A stretch of DNA of 64,000 bases from Prochilodus magdalenae (taxonomy: Eukaryota; Chordata; Actinopteri; Characiformes; Prochilodontidae), in the NCBI GenBank assembly GCA_024036415.1, contig JAMWET010005070.1:45001-109000 (forward strand). The letters run 5' to 3'. The position numbers and the translations under genes were made by a program. Position 1 is the stretch's first letter. Every line of letters begins with the position of its first letter. The notes under the pieces were generated by a model. The model ran no database searches. It was not told where the DNA came from and saw only the letters and a list, made by a program, of their open reading frames with translations. Shown here piece by piece: positions 34,018 through 49,800 of the stretch.

Positions 34018-36753
34018 ACATGATGACAGAGACAGGTGGTTGTTTTTCATCACATTTTTCTGCTGTCCTGGTCTCGATGGCTTAATCAAGTCATTCAATT
34101 CCATTTACTCGGCTGTTTTAAGTAATCCTCAGGTATCAGTTGTGGCATTCACATTATATCAAGACCTGTTCCGATTCCTTTCTGACAGACATTCAGGGCA
34201 AAATTAAACTTATCAGTAATAACCATGCATTTCACATTTCCCTCCCTTGTCCTTTTATCTGCTTGGATTATCTAGCCCTTGTTCTAGAAGAATACAATAC
34301 CGTGAGGTACAACAGAGTTCATACAGAAAACTTCATTCTTTCAGGCTGTAAACTTAAAGTGAATTAAATCTGCTCAGTAACATTAAACTACAGACACTGT
34401 TAGCGAGCTAGCTAGGTGCAAATGTAAGCATTTGATACATATATTTGCACCTTGTCAAATTCAGTAAAAACCTCAATTACACTGTACAAATGATTCCTCA
34501 GTTGTGACAGTGGCAGGTTCTTAGTCTACATAAATATGCCTATACAGAAAAAGGTCACACTTTGTAATGTCGATAGTTTTCTTAATTTTACAAAATGTGT
34601 ACACATCACTATTAGCATCGGCAGATATAAACAGAAAAAATATTGGGTAAGGGAATTCAGTGCTGGCGCCAACATCAGAGCATCACTAATGAATGTAATG
34701 AAACAGGCAATCTGCAGCAATTACATTTTAGGGCTGGTGAATCCCAATCACATTCACCAGGTTATTTACACTGGAAAAAGTGGATGAGATTTAAAGTCAA
34801 TCAACAAAATGCTGCTGTGAAAACGGTAGAGAACTGACAGCCCACTTTATACAGCTGAACACCTTACAGAACGCTGTGTTCTGACATGCTACAACTTTCC
34901 CACTGTGTATCTGAATAAATTCATTTTCAGTTCAAACAGCCCGGCATACTGGAACTCCAACAAGATGTTAACAGTTCAGCTACAAGAGCTGTGTTTACTT
35001 TGGTTGGATAAACTATTTTTCATAGTGCTCAAATGATGTACGGACGACTGTACAAACAGACACCACCGGATGATCGAAATATCCATTCTCATAACCTAAA
35101 AGAATTTAGGGTAAGGAAACGTTAAGCACTTGCAAATGAGCACTCATACATGAGCTTGCTTTCCTTTAATCAGGCTAATGGCTGCCAAGTGGCCAATAAG
35201 ACACAACAACCGCTTATACAACATGTCAACTGGCTGTTAATGACTGTCAGACAGAGCAGGTTGAGACTGATTCTAACCGATGTTAACTTTCTGCACGAAT
35301 TGGAAGATAACAGGCTTCAGCTTTTAGATTAATGGGATTTATCATTGTATTATGTTGAGTGGGATGCCATTACATGCAATAACTGCAATCATCATGAGGG
35401 AATGTACTGCCTTGTGAGCTTATGCTCAGAATATTTATGAAGAAGTGTTTGCCCCCATCATGATTCTCTTTTTTTTGCATGTTTGTCACAAATGTTTTAT
35501 CAAACAAATTACAAACAAATTAGTCAAAGACGACACAAGTAAACATAAAATGTAGTTTTTAAAGGACGTTTTCTTTTAAGGGAGAAACTATATCTCAGCA
35601 CTAGACTGATGTTTAGATACAACTGAATTCAAATCAGTATTTAATGACACCGTTACACCTGAAGAGCAGAACACTCGTGCTGCTGTGTTAAAATAGATAT
35701 TTGATTTATTGTTGAGCCTATATTTACTAATAAATACCCATCAATTTTTCAACACAACTTTGATTAGATCAATGAATATTACCTTGTTTCAGTGAGAAGA
35801 ATTAGAGAGAAATGAATACTGGCATATGAAACCCTTGTATATTGTACTGAAACAAAAATCTCACGACAACTATATATATGTCAGTATGTCCAGCCTTTTA
35901 TCATTTACAACACCTTTCATGTGAGTGGCGTATGTCTGGGGTATGTCTGATACATAACTGGTTCTACAGTAGCCTACAGAAGACCGATATGCTTGACTGA
36001 CATGTCTGTGATGTTATAACTGTACATTTAACAGATTTCAGCGTCAACACTGTCTTTAAACTTCACTGCCCTAAATACATCCTTGAACTGACTTAAGATT
36101 AGCCTGGCCTGGAAGGCTGGACAGTGTCAGCCTGGAGCCATTTCATTACTGAACTGCTACCGCAGGATGGCATTCATTTTACTACACAATATGTAACCAC
36201 CGAAAATGTTCCTCTACTTGACATGCCGCTTCGTTTTAGCCTCAAGCCATATTTACTGGAATGACCGTAGCCACTTAGGCTAACGATGTTGGCTTGTTAC
36301 AGGCTTCTATCAGGAGCAGATAACGTGGTGGGACTGCGGGTTTTTTAAATTTGTGAATCATTGTCATTTTGTGGTGAAACTGTGTATTTGACCGTACTGT
36401 GACTTTTGTTTCACTGCTGTTAAACTGTTGCCTGTACTACCAACAAGTTCTCTTTAAAATGGAACAAAGCGATATGCCATCTTGTCCTTGCAATGTAACG
36501 TATTGCAATCAGTCAGAAGTAACTTTTAATATGTATTTGTGTTGTATTATTGCATCACAACTCACAAATTAAGTTGTTTTCTAGCATGTTAGCTAATGCT
36601 AATGTCTAGCATGAAGCTAGAGCAGTACACCAGGACACTAAAGCACAGCTTTTGTACAAATATTCAAATTTTCATGGACAAAAACTTGAACTACTCGTTA
36701 CTGTATATCAAACCTGAACTATGAATTTTGTTAATACTTCCTTTGTAGGAATA

Positions 36754-36785
36754 AATGAATGAATGAATGAATGAATGAATGAATG
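36754..36785. repeat. (GAAT)n microsatellite
   Basis: About eight GAAT units in intron 1. Confidence 0.9.
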
Positions 36786-37754
36786 CCACCTGAATTAGCA
36801 TGACTCATGACTAAGAAGAAGGGGGTGGTTTCTATTCTACTCTATTTGTAGAGTCTACTGAAAGAAGCAATACACTCAATAATAACTCAAACTGATTACT
36901 ACTGGTTGGCTAGCAATGTCAGAAAGAGAATATATATATATATATTCCATAGAAAAGCCATTTTGTCAAAATAAAGAACAGACTAAACAACAGGCTGTTA
37001 AGCACACTGAGGGCTGAGCAGAAGATAAACTGTAGACAGCCTGTATCTTTTCCTGATAGCTCAGGAACTTCACAGGCCATAAGGATTAAACATCTCTAAC
37101 ACAGGTTCGCATTGGACTCATTACTCATTTCCAGCATGCGGCCTGATCTACAAGTTATTTTCATGTCATCTGGAAGTTATTACACCAAACGCTCCATTAA
37201 CAAGGGTCGGTAGCTCCCCCGACTTGCCCTTAAAAGCACAGCATCCAAAACTTTTCAGCGATTAGTTACTGAAACACAGTCATGTTTGGCCAGCAGGTGA
37301 GAATGAAACAGCAGACTGTGTAATACGTAAAAGCACTCCAGTATTTCATACACAAGGGGCACAAGATAGGGAGATAGGACAGGTGTAGATGGGTATAGGC
37401 TCATATGAATTTACCCGGGTGACCATGGCTCATGGCACCAAATCAAGCACTGGCTGCTGCTACTGATGCTGCTGGCCAAGCCCTGGCAAGAGCACCATAG
37501 GATGTTTACAAAAGTCCAGCTCCCCCGAGACTGAGATCACATGAGAAATCTCTAAACCTCCGTACTTCATACAGATTACTCGCAGTGGATAAAGAACACC
37601 CGATGTTTCAGCCAAATTACTGACCTATTGAGATGTGCACATGCATATCTGTGATAGCCACTCTTAATGAAGAAAAAAACAAATATACATGTGAGCAAGC
37701 ATTGTCAATTCACACGGCTTCAAGTCATTTCAGTCCTAAGAAGGGACTCTCAAA

Positions 37755-37756
<2 letters not shown>

Positions 37757-37818
<62 letters not shown>
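37757..37818. repeat. (CA)n microsatellite
   Basis: About 30 CA dinucleotides in intron 1. Confidence 0.95.
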
Positions 37819-37820
<2 letters not shown>

Positions 37821-39665
37821 CAGAAACAGTTTAATTAAATTATCCTTGTGTGATCATGAACAATAAAGAAAAAAGCCAACCCCCCCCCCACGCTGCTTTC
37901 CTGTGCCGTATGTGCTGTGTTTCCACGCCGTATGAGCAGGTTTTCTAAGAAACATCCACACATACTGAGAGGCTGTTCCTTTGTATAATAACTAGTTTCA
38001 GCGCAGCAGGTAGTGTGATAACACCACACTGAAGCCTGCTTAAACCGGAGAAAATAAACATGAGTTTACACCTAGAAACATGCAAGTTAACTCTCGCAGA
38101 GCTCTTAGAAGGGCTTGGTAGCTCTTTAGATTTAATTAGCAGTGTGTCTGCAGTCAGCCTATTGTTACAGTAGCTTTCCTCTACTGTTAATGTAGCATGT
38201 TAGGCTATTAGTAGCGATAACACACTTTGACCTTTTCACTGTTATTCAGTGGGATGGAACCACAGAATCATAACCATTTAACACTGTTATGTTTTGTGAG
38301 GGAAGGCAGCACATGTTAAAATCCAGGATGCAGTCTCATGCACAAGTATGAGTGCTGCCTTCAGGTTTGCATCATACATTTCCCCTGCCTTCTCACCATG
38401 CAACCTAATGCGTACACCCAGAATTTCAATACAGTTAAGATGAACAGTTAACCAAGTAAACAAAGACCTGCTCATGCTCAAGCTGAGAGAACCCACACTT
38501 ATTGGGCAGCAGGTTCTAACTGTTGGAAAGCTGACCACTGCTACTGTGCCGTCCTGCAGGGCTGCATGATTAAATGTACAGGAAGGATGTCCTCCCTCCC
38601 TTACATCAGGGATAAGCTCAGACGGAAGTGAACTACTCTCTTTAATCTCAGCATACAAGTTCTCCAAGGCAAGGTTAAACCCCTAAGGCCTGAGAGTTAC
38701 CAAAGGCTATAAGAGGTTAAATAAAGGATTTTCAGATTCTCCACTAGCAATAGAACAAAAGGGTCAAGAAGGCAACCAACAGCAGCTTGGTTCTCAAACT
38801 AGTAATAAACACACTTATATGAGAAGCACTCAACAGACAGACAGACAGAGAGAATATTGACTTGAAGGCAATTTACAAATAATTCATTAAAATAAGACGG
38901 CACTTAAGTCATTTATAGTGGTTTGATGTGAAGTGTGCAAGAGTATAATTCCTCTAAAAGCTTACTCACATGGGTATTATTCAAAACGGTTACAAACACA
39001 ACTGCCTGACAGTTGACACACTGTTTTTCCACATCTTAGAGATTCAATTTTAGCTCATACATTCATGGTGGAGAGACTCAGATCTAGTTTTTGGATTCAG
39101 CACTAAATTAACATCAACAACATTACATATAGAAACTTGTGAAGATTCACCATTTTGGACAGTAAATAAACACTAACTAAAACCTCTATACTACCTCTGG
39201 TTCCCCATCACCAGCACTGTGAAGAAATCAGTGGTGGTATGTTTCTCCACAATGAGCCACTTCAGATGAAATCACACTGAATGACTTTGTTTACATCACA
39301 GTGATTGAATTATGCAGCTATTTTGAAAACTCAGAATACCCACTTAATCTTGGCACAATGAGGAGTGTTTTGTTGAAACTACAACTTGCATTAGCAGATT
39401 CACAAGAGCCCTTTAAATCACATTTTCCATTGCTGCAATATGGACTCTTTGTTTAGCTCATTCGCTTTACAGCTCACAGAACAATCACTGCTGCATCATG
39501 TTATGACAGGTGAGCTCTCCCCAGTGCACACTTAGGGCCATAGTGCCACACACAAATAAACTAAACTAAACAAAGAGGCACAGAGAACAAAATCTCTCGT
39601 TTGAGATAGAAACAATGAATGGCTACAATTAACAAACATCGTCATCATCAATGATGGTATTAAAT

Positions 39666-39668
<3 letters not shown>

Positions 39669-39722
<54 letters not shown>
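39669..39722. repeat. (ATT)n microsatellite
   Basis: About 17 ATT triplets in intron 1. Confidence 0.95.
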
Positions 39723-39724
<2 letters not shown>

Positions 39725-42544
39725 TAATAATGTCTGATTTTGGGAAAGTCATTCATAATTATATAAATATGACTAATGTTTAGTTTTTAAACTGATATTT
39801 GAAGCCATAGGTGATGTTGGTAGTAGGTGCATAAAAAAAATCCTCAGCATCTGTTAATAGGGAAATTCTTACTCCCATAGTCTCACTAGTAAAAACACAT
39901 TATTCCTAATTTAGGCAATTGGCATAAGTGTCCCAAAATCTTGAAATGTGATTTAATTCCCTAAAACTACATCCAACGTTCTGGAAGAAATGGTGCTGTA
40001 AAGGTGTTGGCCAACTACATTTATTAGAGAAAATGCTCTCTGATGAAATAAACCGCAATACTCACCTCAAATCTCAACGGCAAGGAATTCAAAGCAGGAA
40101 CTCTATTCACAGCTGATATTTCTGCAGACAAACATTTCTGTCCCCACAATCTATGATTTGCCTTCCTCCCATTGAAATCGAAAACAATGGAAATGCTGCC
40201 ACATGAAAAGCTCTTTCTTCATCTTTCTATCATCCATTCTGCTAGCCCATCCAGACCTGAGCTGTTACACACAAACAGCTGTTTGGATTACGCTACAACT
40301 CTTTGTGGAGAGGCAGCAGAGACTTCAGGAAAAGAAAAAAAAAAACTATATAGAAACTAAATAAACACACTACAGAAACAAGAACAACAGAGAGTTACAC
40401 AGTAAAGGGGGGTGGGGGTGGGCACTGGAAAGAAACAAGTCATATAGAACTAAACAATATCCCAAAATCCATGTTAAATCCACAACGATAGAGCACACAC
40501 TCCCACACACTCAGAGAACAGAGATTCACATCTCCACAAGAGATTTATTCATCACACAATGCTCTAAAGATGTGCACGGGGAACTGACAGACAGGTGCAG
40601 TCATGCGCAGTAAAGTGTTTTAGTGTTTTTTAGTGTGTAAATATATACATATATTCAGTCCACACATAAATACGAATAGTACCATAAGACTTTCACATTC
40701 CAGTTTTAAATTCACATTGCACATCACTGCAACCAACTACACTCTCTTCAGCTCCAGGCATCGTCAGACTCCTCCTGGCAAGACGAGTCAAACAGCTATG
40801 CTGTGATGAGAGTAGGGTCTGACCAAGAAATATGGGGGCTAATATAAGGGACTACAAATTTCAAACATCTTAAGTTCCCATAAATATCTCCTGGGAATTA
40901 ATATAGAAATATAAAAGAGGCTGAGCTATTTAGATTTCCTGTGCTTTTAGTTTTTTGTTTGGGTTCGGTTTTCTTGTGTGACAGGTTTTGTTAAAATGGC
41001 AAACAATGCCATTTTACAAACAATCTTTATCAGCACTACAAGGATAAAAATCTCAACCCATCTGAAAAAGTCAAGGTACCTATAGATTTGCAGGACATTT
41101 GCAGAACACAATGAACCTTTTACTGCTGGAGATATGAATCATATTGCAGGTTAGCTGTGCCTAGACCAGGAGCAAATATCACATCTCTATCTTCAACTGT
41201 AAAGCGAAGGACTTCCCAAGGACCTTCGTGCTCTGGAGAAGGACACAGCACCCCAACAATGAAGCAGTCATAAAGCCATCACCCTCACAACCAACACTAT
41301 GCAGCCCTGCCGTGCTGTTCGCACTTTAGGGCGCAGATTGGGACGCAACCTGACAAAATAAGCTGTCTACAGGAAAATGAGCCCAAACGTGATTAGCGGT
41401 TCTAAATAGCAACTACCGCATTCCACTGCATCTTCTCAAGAGATTAATTTATTACATGATGTCCCAAACAGTGCAAAGTGCACTAATAAAACATAACAAG
41501 TGGTCCTGTGACTGCACCACGCTCAGAATCCAATCTTCTAAAAATGCTCATGCAAACCCAAGAACTGTAGAGCACTATCCAAAACACTTTAACTGCTTAC
41601 TAACTCCACCTGTCAAGAGAATCCCAACACCATGACACGTTTTCTCTTTCTTCAACAGGAGCAATGATTGTACAAACTAAAGCCTTCAAATGAATATTCA
41701 AATACAGCTACTGGGCTCTGCTATACACTGAGACCCTGACCTGTTTAGTGAAGACATGTAGAAACTAAAATGGAAACACTTTTCTACTCCTTGTAAACTG
41801 TACACCTTAAACCACATGGGCTTTGTTAAACCTGGGGCTGAAGGTTGAGACCATTTTGTAATGACATGTTTAACTAAACACTGGACAACTCTTTCAAAAC
41901 TGTGTATTTACTGCTGGCCAATAATTCAATATCAAGATTTCTTTCCCACAAATGGCATCACTCTTGAAGAACTTAGGAATTCTTTTTCTTTCAAAGGTCT
42001 CAGATGGTTTCTTCTTTCATATAATAGCATACTACAACACATCACACAGGAAGTCAATGGTTAAAAAAACGACACATACATGTCAGGGTAAGAGAAACAC
42101 GTATAACAGAGAGCGCTGGAACCACAAACATCACAGACGACATTTAGGTTCGTATTAATAAAGTGAATGAAAAGCAATCATCCTGAAGAAGAGTCAAACG
42201 ATGGCTAACAAACCAGAGTTTGATTTGATCTGACACTTCTGTTCTGTTTCTCTTATGGTCAACCCAGGAATCCTTTACACAGTACTAGAAATGGTGACCA
42301 CACACACGCTACATTTGCAGAGAAAAGAAACAGTACAATTTTTATTTCACTTCCTGTGTATATTTTAGACAGCTTATATTATTTATAGCTTTTAAAAAGG
42401 TTTTTTAATCTGAAGTAACATTACTGTGTATCTGTAACACTGTTACATACATTATAGATAACTAAATAGTTACACTGAATATATTTAACTATCAATAACA
42501 ACAAATCTAAAAATCAATATCTTCATGTGCCATGAATACTGGTA

Positions 42545-44162
<1,618 letters not shown>

Positions 44163-46467
44163 TATACTCATGACACACTGTATGACCTAGCACTATGAGT
44201 AAACTATTGCCCAATCATGCAGTTCTTATTAAACACAACTTACTGTAACGCAACTGACAGTGTGAAGGGATCTGAGTCTGTGTCTTTTGAAGGCTGTGCT
44301 TTCAGGTGTAATAAAGCAACTGGGATTATTAACACACGGTAAATGACCAAACAATTGGAAGTGCCCTCAGAAAAAGCCAAACTTGATACAAGTCTCACAG
44401 CTCACAGTCTCGCTTCCACAGTAAGGTTCAAGTCAGGTCTTCTGCGGAAAGAAATCTTCCTTTGATATCAAAGCTCTGTCTTTCATTGTTAAGCTAGTGT
44501 AGGACCAATTTCAGAAAAACAACACCTCAGTGAAGCAAATCAAACCAGGCTCCTAAAGTTACACTGTTGTTTGTTTTTGTTGCCAACCAAAAACAAACAT
44601 ACAGCAAATGTGATCGCCAGAACTTTCGCTAAGCCATAAACTCATGCTCAGTTTGAGCTACTGTACTGAACAGGAAGTGCTATAGGGCAGCAGCAAAGCT
44701 GGAAGCAACTGAACAACTTCCCGGCACCGAAATGAAAATAAACAGCACCAGCCCACAATATGTCTTTATGGATGATAGGCCAGCCTACGTTTACACAGAA
44801 GACAAAAGCCCCCAAACATCATGGAACAGTTTGCCCTTTAAATGAAACTGAATGTTGAGAAACACAAACGCTGCAGAAATTTCAGAGAGAGAAAAACACA
44901 ACTTTGGGACTGACCGTGAACGGAAAAATGAGGCAGAAACCAGCGAAAAATAAAAATAAAAGCTGGCCTGTGTAAAGTGAGGCTATAAATCTGGTATTTT
45001 TTTCCTCTGGGGAGCAGTAACACTTCTTAAGAAACTGGTGAATCTGCAGTTCCCCCTAAAAAAGATCCACTCTGGATACGTCTGCTTAGAAACCTTCAAC
45101 AACAGGTGCACCACAGTTAATCACTGCCTTTATCCCACCTACAGCTGGTGACTGTATTAAATCACCAAGATTAAAATCTCATCTGATAACAATAAACATT
45201 TTATAATTATTATTATTGTAATTATTATTATTATTAATATTATTATTATCATTATTACTTAAATGTCTACCAAGACAAGCATCTACAAGTACCCTACCCT
45301 GCTGAAACTCCCAATAAACCATCCACAGTGTTCAGGACAGATCCGTTACAGGACCGGACCAGGTTCATCATCATATCTTCTCATATATTTATTGGGCCAA
45401 TAAATCATAACTGTAATATCAATATGACTAGTATCTCTAGTTTAATAACCAAGCCTATGAGAAAGTGCCTTTTCTATCAGACTGGGTTAACAGGCCTATA
45501 CAGCCTGAAAGGACACATAGGGCCCGTCTGATAAATAATTCAACAAACAAAAACAAATAAACAAACACCACAGAAGCTGGTTAACCCATCAGTGTAACCC
45601 AGAGTGTAAAAGGTCCACCCTGGCTGTCGTACATGGGCTTTTCTCCCTCAGGCGTTAGAAGATAAGGCTGGACGTGGAGAAGTGTTGGCTTGTTTATCAG
45701 CCTCCGACAGCGGCGCCATGAAAACTTTTAACTCGCCAACAAAACTAAACGGCGCTGAATGTCATTCACGAAGCTTCCAGCAGACACCCACCACCTGGGC
45801 AAGAGCAGCTCACCCTACAACCTGGCAAACCAGAACCGAAAGCGTTTACAGCAAAAAGGCTGACTAGAGCTGAAGTCCCTCCTCGGCATGGGGACAGTCA
45901 GACATCAGGAAGAGTTTAGACGGGCGACTAACTCAACAGCAGCTGCTGCTCTGCCTTGTTGTTCTGCTACGATGTGAAAAGGAAACAGTTCCGAGAGCAG
46001 AGTGATAGTCTCGCTTAGCCGCTCGGCTAGCAGCGCACTGTTTACCAGGATAAAACATGAGGGCAGAAAGAAAGAAAGAGAGAGAAACACACACAGTCGG
46101 AATACAGAACCACACTGTCGAGACATTTTGAGAGCGTGTCGGTGCTTTCAGTTCAGCATTAGTGGGTCAGCATGTGAGGAGAAGGGGGGGCATCACACTG
46201 TATGTTAGCTAGCGTGTTTAAACAGGACAGATTAGCGAGGATAGCCATCTCTCTATCTATTTTTCTCTCTCTTTCCTTTAAACGCGTTTGAGAGAGAGAG
46301 AGAGCGAGAGAGAGGGAGAAAAAAAAAACAGCACCGCTTCACTCACAGCAGCACGTTTTTCGTAAGCTACCCTCAAAAACCCGACGCTGTGCTACAGTGT
46401 GAGCGGAGTTATCGGTATAAAGCGAGGTGCAGCGACTCGGGGTTGTATGAAATTATGAATTCCTTAC
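44163..46467. other. intron 1, promoter-proximal part
   Basis: Between the Tc1 element and exon 1. It contains an ATT-type triplet run (45205-45262); from about 45690 the sequence becomes CpG-rich. No exon is recognised. Confidence 0.6.
45205..45262. repeat. imperfect (ATT)n microsatellite
   Basis: An interrupted ATT triplet run in intron 1. Confidence 0.85.
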
Positions 46468-46600
46468 CCACACGGTCTGCTGCTGCCTGCCAGTCGCTTT
46501 GCCCCTCAACGCGGTGACAGTAGAAATAGGCTCCAGTGGGCCGCAGTGCGCATGCGCTCAGCCCTCTACTGGAGGCAGCGCTCAGTGACGAGCTGTGAAC
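46468..46600 (-). other. l3mbtl4: probable non-coding exon 1 (5' UTR) of l3mbtl4
   Basis: Reading the minus strand, a CpG-rich stretch ends in a good splice donor (GTGTGG followed by GTAAGG, the donor at 46462-46467). It lies upstream of the coding exons on the correct strand, inside the only clear CpG-rich segment of the region. The 5' end is not defined by sequence; 46600 is a rough limit. The next exon (29212-29304) begins 15 nt before the ATG, so a separate leader exon is required, and this is the best candidate. The assignment to this gene is inference; additional or alternative leader exons are possible. Confidence 0.5.
46547..46557. promoter_or_regulatory. NRF1-like palindromic site in CpG-rich promoter
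   Basis: The palindrome TGCGCATGCGC is the core of the NRF1 consensus (YGCGCAYGCGCR); only the last consensus base differs. It sits about 80 bp upstream of the exon 1 donor, within the segment 46360-46640 that has many CpG dinucleotides in an otherwise CpG-poor window. NRF1 sites of this kind typically mark TATA-less CpG-island promoters close to the start site. No TATA box was seen at a sensible distance. Confidence 0.55.
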
Positions 46601-46639
46601 AGGTTAGTGCTCACGAACAGGTGGGGGGATTTAAAGAAA

Positions 46640-46822
46640 GGGGTAGGAGGGGATTATTCGTGAAATAAACGGAGAGATTTAAAACGAGCACGTCGGTGTC
46701 TGTGAACAGCTCGTGTAAGTAGATGTACAAGTAACAAACATATGTGGTATGAACCGCTTCATTCCAAAATGCCATATTTCACTTCATCATCAGTTTAGAG
46801 AGTACATATATGACATGTACCA

Positions 46823-46857
<35 letters not shown>

Positions 46858-49800
46858 ATGTACTCATATATATAGTCTCTTATAATTTCATATATACAAT
46901 TACAAAACTATATGCAAAATATTAACAAGTAACATGAACATCAGGATAGTTGTACAGTAAACATGGTTTGTCAGGTTAGTTAAGGTCTAAAGTGTGTCGT
47001 GTCCGGTGTGATTAGGGAGAGCTACAGCTCTTGGGAGCAAGCTGTTAGCATCTCTGGTTGTGCTAGTTTGATAGCACTGAATTACCAGAGGAAAGAGGTA
47101 GCTGTGGAAGCTGTGGGAGACTACCAATATGTGATACTGTGCACTAAAATGTGAAGACAAAAGCCATATTTAAGTTTTCAAATGATTGAGTTTTCTTTTT
47201 TAAACTTGATTCAGAAACTAAATATTTGAGTGTGTAATTTGATGAGGGTTGTTAAAGGTCTTGCGTAGAGCTGTATATCAGAAATAAAACCTAATACTGA
47301 AAGTGATCTATAATGCATTTGGGAATTAAACCCTTTAAATATTGGTTAATATGTAATATAATATAATAATGAGCTCTAGTATTTTCATAGTTTATATGCA
47401 TATGCAGCTTATGGCCTACATAGTGGTTAAGATCAGTGTTTCTGAGCCATGGATCCACATTGTCCTGCACATTTTAGTGCTTGTCCTGGCCTAAAGTGGG
47501 CATAGAATGGAAAACTATAAGAAGAGTTTGGTACTTAGAACAGATAAATCTTGAACATCAGACACTGTTGCCTCTTCCTTCCAATACAAATTCTGCATTT
47601 ATGAAAGTTGTTGGTAAAATTCCAAAATCTTGGACTGTTGCACACTCATTAATAATCATGCTCCAAGACTGTATATACAAAAACAAAAATAGTGGACAAT
47701 GGAGAAATCTACTGCTCCAGCTAGTGAAGGTGAAGTCGGGACAGTTAATATCCTTTTTTTCCGAAGGACCTGTCAGTGGGCATTGGTATCATTCATCTGT
47801 GAACAAAATTGTTAAGAAACACCAGCTTCTTAATCGAATGTTCTGTTCCACCTTAAATGCTACATGTTTGTGCAGGAGGCAGGTAATTGTGTTATTAATT
47901 AAGGTAGAATGGAAAACTTGCAAAACAAGCTGGCAAACAGAAAGCCAACTCCAGCTCCTACAGCTTTAAAAAGACTTCTGAAGAAACAGAGATGAGGAGA
48001 AGTTCCACCTTAAGAAGCATTGCAACAGCAACCTGCAAGAGCAGCAATGCCTTTAGTGGGATCATTGCATTGTCTTGCTGTAAACCAGCAAATTAAGAGT
48101 TATTTAGGAGCTCTTTAAAAACAACTCATTTCACTCTAGCCACAAATCATAGAGATGTAAATGTGCATGTGTACATTTGGCCATTTTTGGCCTGACCGAA
48201 GTCGCTTTTAATCTATATAGGCCAGTAATATAGATCAGAAAACCATTTAGTATAAGGAATAATTGCATTCTGTGGCATCTTTAACACAACCACTGTAACT
48301 CGTTAGCTGATCAGGTGTTTTGGGAGCTGGGGAAACACTGAAAGGTACTGGGCCAGGGGTGGAAAAAAAGTGGAAATACTGTATAAACTATATAACGGTC
48401 TTATAATGCAAAAATATGTGCCACCTGTTTGACATTTTGTTTCCTATCACTATGAGCATAAGACATATATTTAGATATGTTTCAAATAGCGATTGCACTG
48501 TGTGACTAGGTCAGCTGCTTTAAGGTGCCTATATTCCACACAAGTTGTATTATCTCCAATGGAAAGCTTTGCTAATGGACTAAGATGTGCTGGAGCAGCT
48601 AAATATGATCAATGCCAAGAATCAGCTAGAGGGGTATACAGTCCCCCAGCATTAGCTTCTGGAATGGGCTGTGGAGCAGTAGAACTGTGTACCCAATATC
48701 TGTGGGATGATTAGCATTGGCTTTTATGATCCAAAACTAATCATCCAGCATCAGTACCTAACCTCACTGATGTTCTTATGGCTAAATGCAGTCAAATCCT
48801 CACAGCAATGTTCCAGCACACAGAGTATGATTTCAACAGCACTGAATTCTGAAAAATGTTGATTAGGAGTCTACTTCAACATGTATTTCCTCCAGTCGTA
48901 TAAACCAAGCAATGAAAGATTCACTGCTACACCGCTATGACACTAAAACCAAATGATGTCATTAACCTCATTCATTTATGTATGAAATGTGCTGAAATAA
49001 AAAGATTTGATGCTTAATAATGCATTTTAATAATTCCATTAAGTGAGCCCAGTCATTTAGCACTAATATGAAACATGGTCGCCAGAGTAGGATATGTATT
49101 TCCAAGACAAAAGAAAAATAAATCAGGTGAAATCTTTCTATTTTGCTTGTTCACCAGAATCCCCGCCCACTGAGAAAGCACAGGCATCAGCATCCTGCTG
49201 AACTGTTGAGAAATCCTTTTCCCAGTCTAAGGAATGCGTTATCTCATGTGCTTTGAGGATTGTGCATTATGAATGGAACGCAGTGTTTACTGAGCCTTAA
49301 TCATAGTAGGAGGGATATCTAATGACACGCAGCCATAGACCAAACAATTAGATCAGGTTTTGTGGTCACAGTCCTGGTTGCACAGGATGTAGTGTATGTC
49401 ACACCATCAGTGCTGCATCAGTCTCTTAAGTGCTACACTCAAATGTAAAAAAAAAAAAAAACCTCTGTAAAAGGTTTATATAAGAAGAACCTATAGACCT
49501 TTAAAACCAACAGTGTTCATTTTCCAATTCTTTCCAGACAGTAAATGCAGGGCCAGGTTTTGTTTTGTATTTTCCAGGAAGTATTTGAACTTTATGAGGG
49601 ACTTTTGTCTACACATAAGATCAGCATCCAATGTAACGAATGGAATTCATGATTCATTTTTTTTTTCGTTGGTCATCGAGAGTGCTTTTGCCCTAAACCC
49701 AGCCCTGAATTGCCCTAGATTTCCAGCCCAGTCTAAATGCTGTAGGGAAAAACAAGTATAACATGCCATATCCTCAAAAACAAGTGACATAATCTCTGGT

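Larger units (their letters stand above)
29305..42544. other. intron 1, distal part (no exon recognised)
   Basis: About 13 kb of AT-rich intron between the start-codon exon and the Tc1 element. It contains microsatellites (31105-31145, 33137-33225, 36754-36785, 37757-37818, 39669-39722) and a 52-bp tandem repeat (33803-34017). Short ORFs, including one of 126 codons at 38287-38667 minus, carry no motif I recognise. No RNA gene is seen. Confidence 0.6.
45690..46640. promoter_or_regulatory. CpG-rich promoter region of l3mbtl4
   Basis: CpG dinucleotides are clustered here (for example around 45710-45730, 46010-46030, 46340-46440 and 46500-46640) while neighbouring kilobases are AT-rich and CpG-depleted, as expected for an unmethylated vertebrate promoter. 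It covers the putative exon 1, its donor and the NRF1-like site. It also contains a GA-rich tract (46290-46326). Upstream ORFs in this segment are short and unrecognised. A bidirectional promoter cannot be excluded, but I see no convincing plus-strand exon. Confidence 0.5.

Noticed and set aside
38287..38667. 126-codon minus ORF in intron 1
   Set aside because: No motif and no matching splice sites or phase with l3mbtl4 exons; not supported as an extra exon.
47481..47969. 162-codon plus ORF upstream of l3mbtl4
   Set aside because: No recognised motif, irregular composition, no flanking exons or promoter signals; consistent with a chance ORF or an unrecognisable relic.
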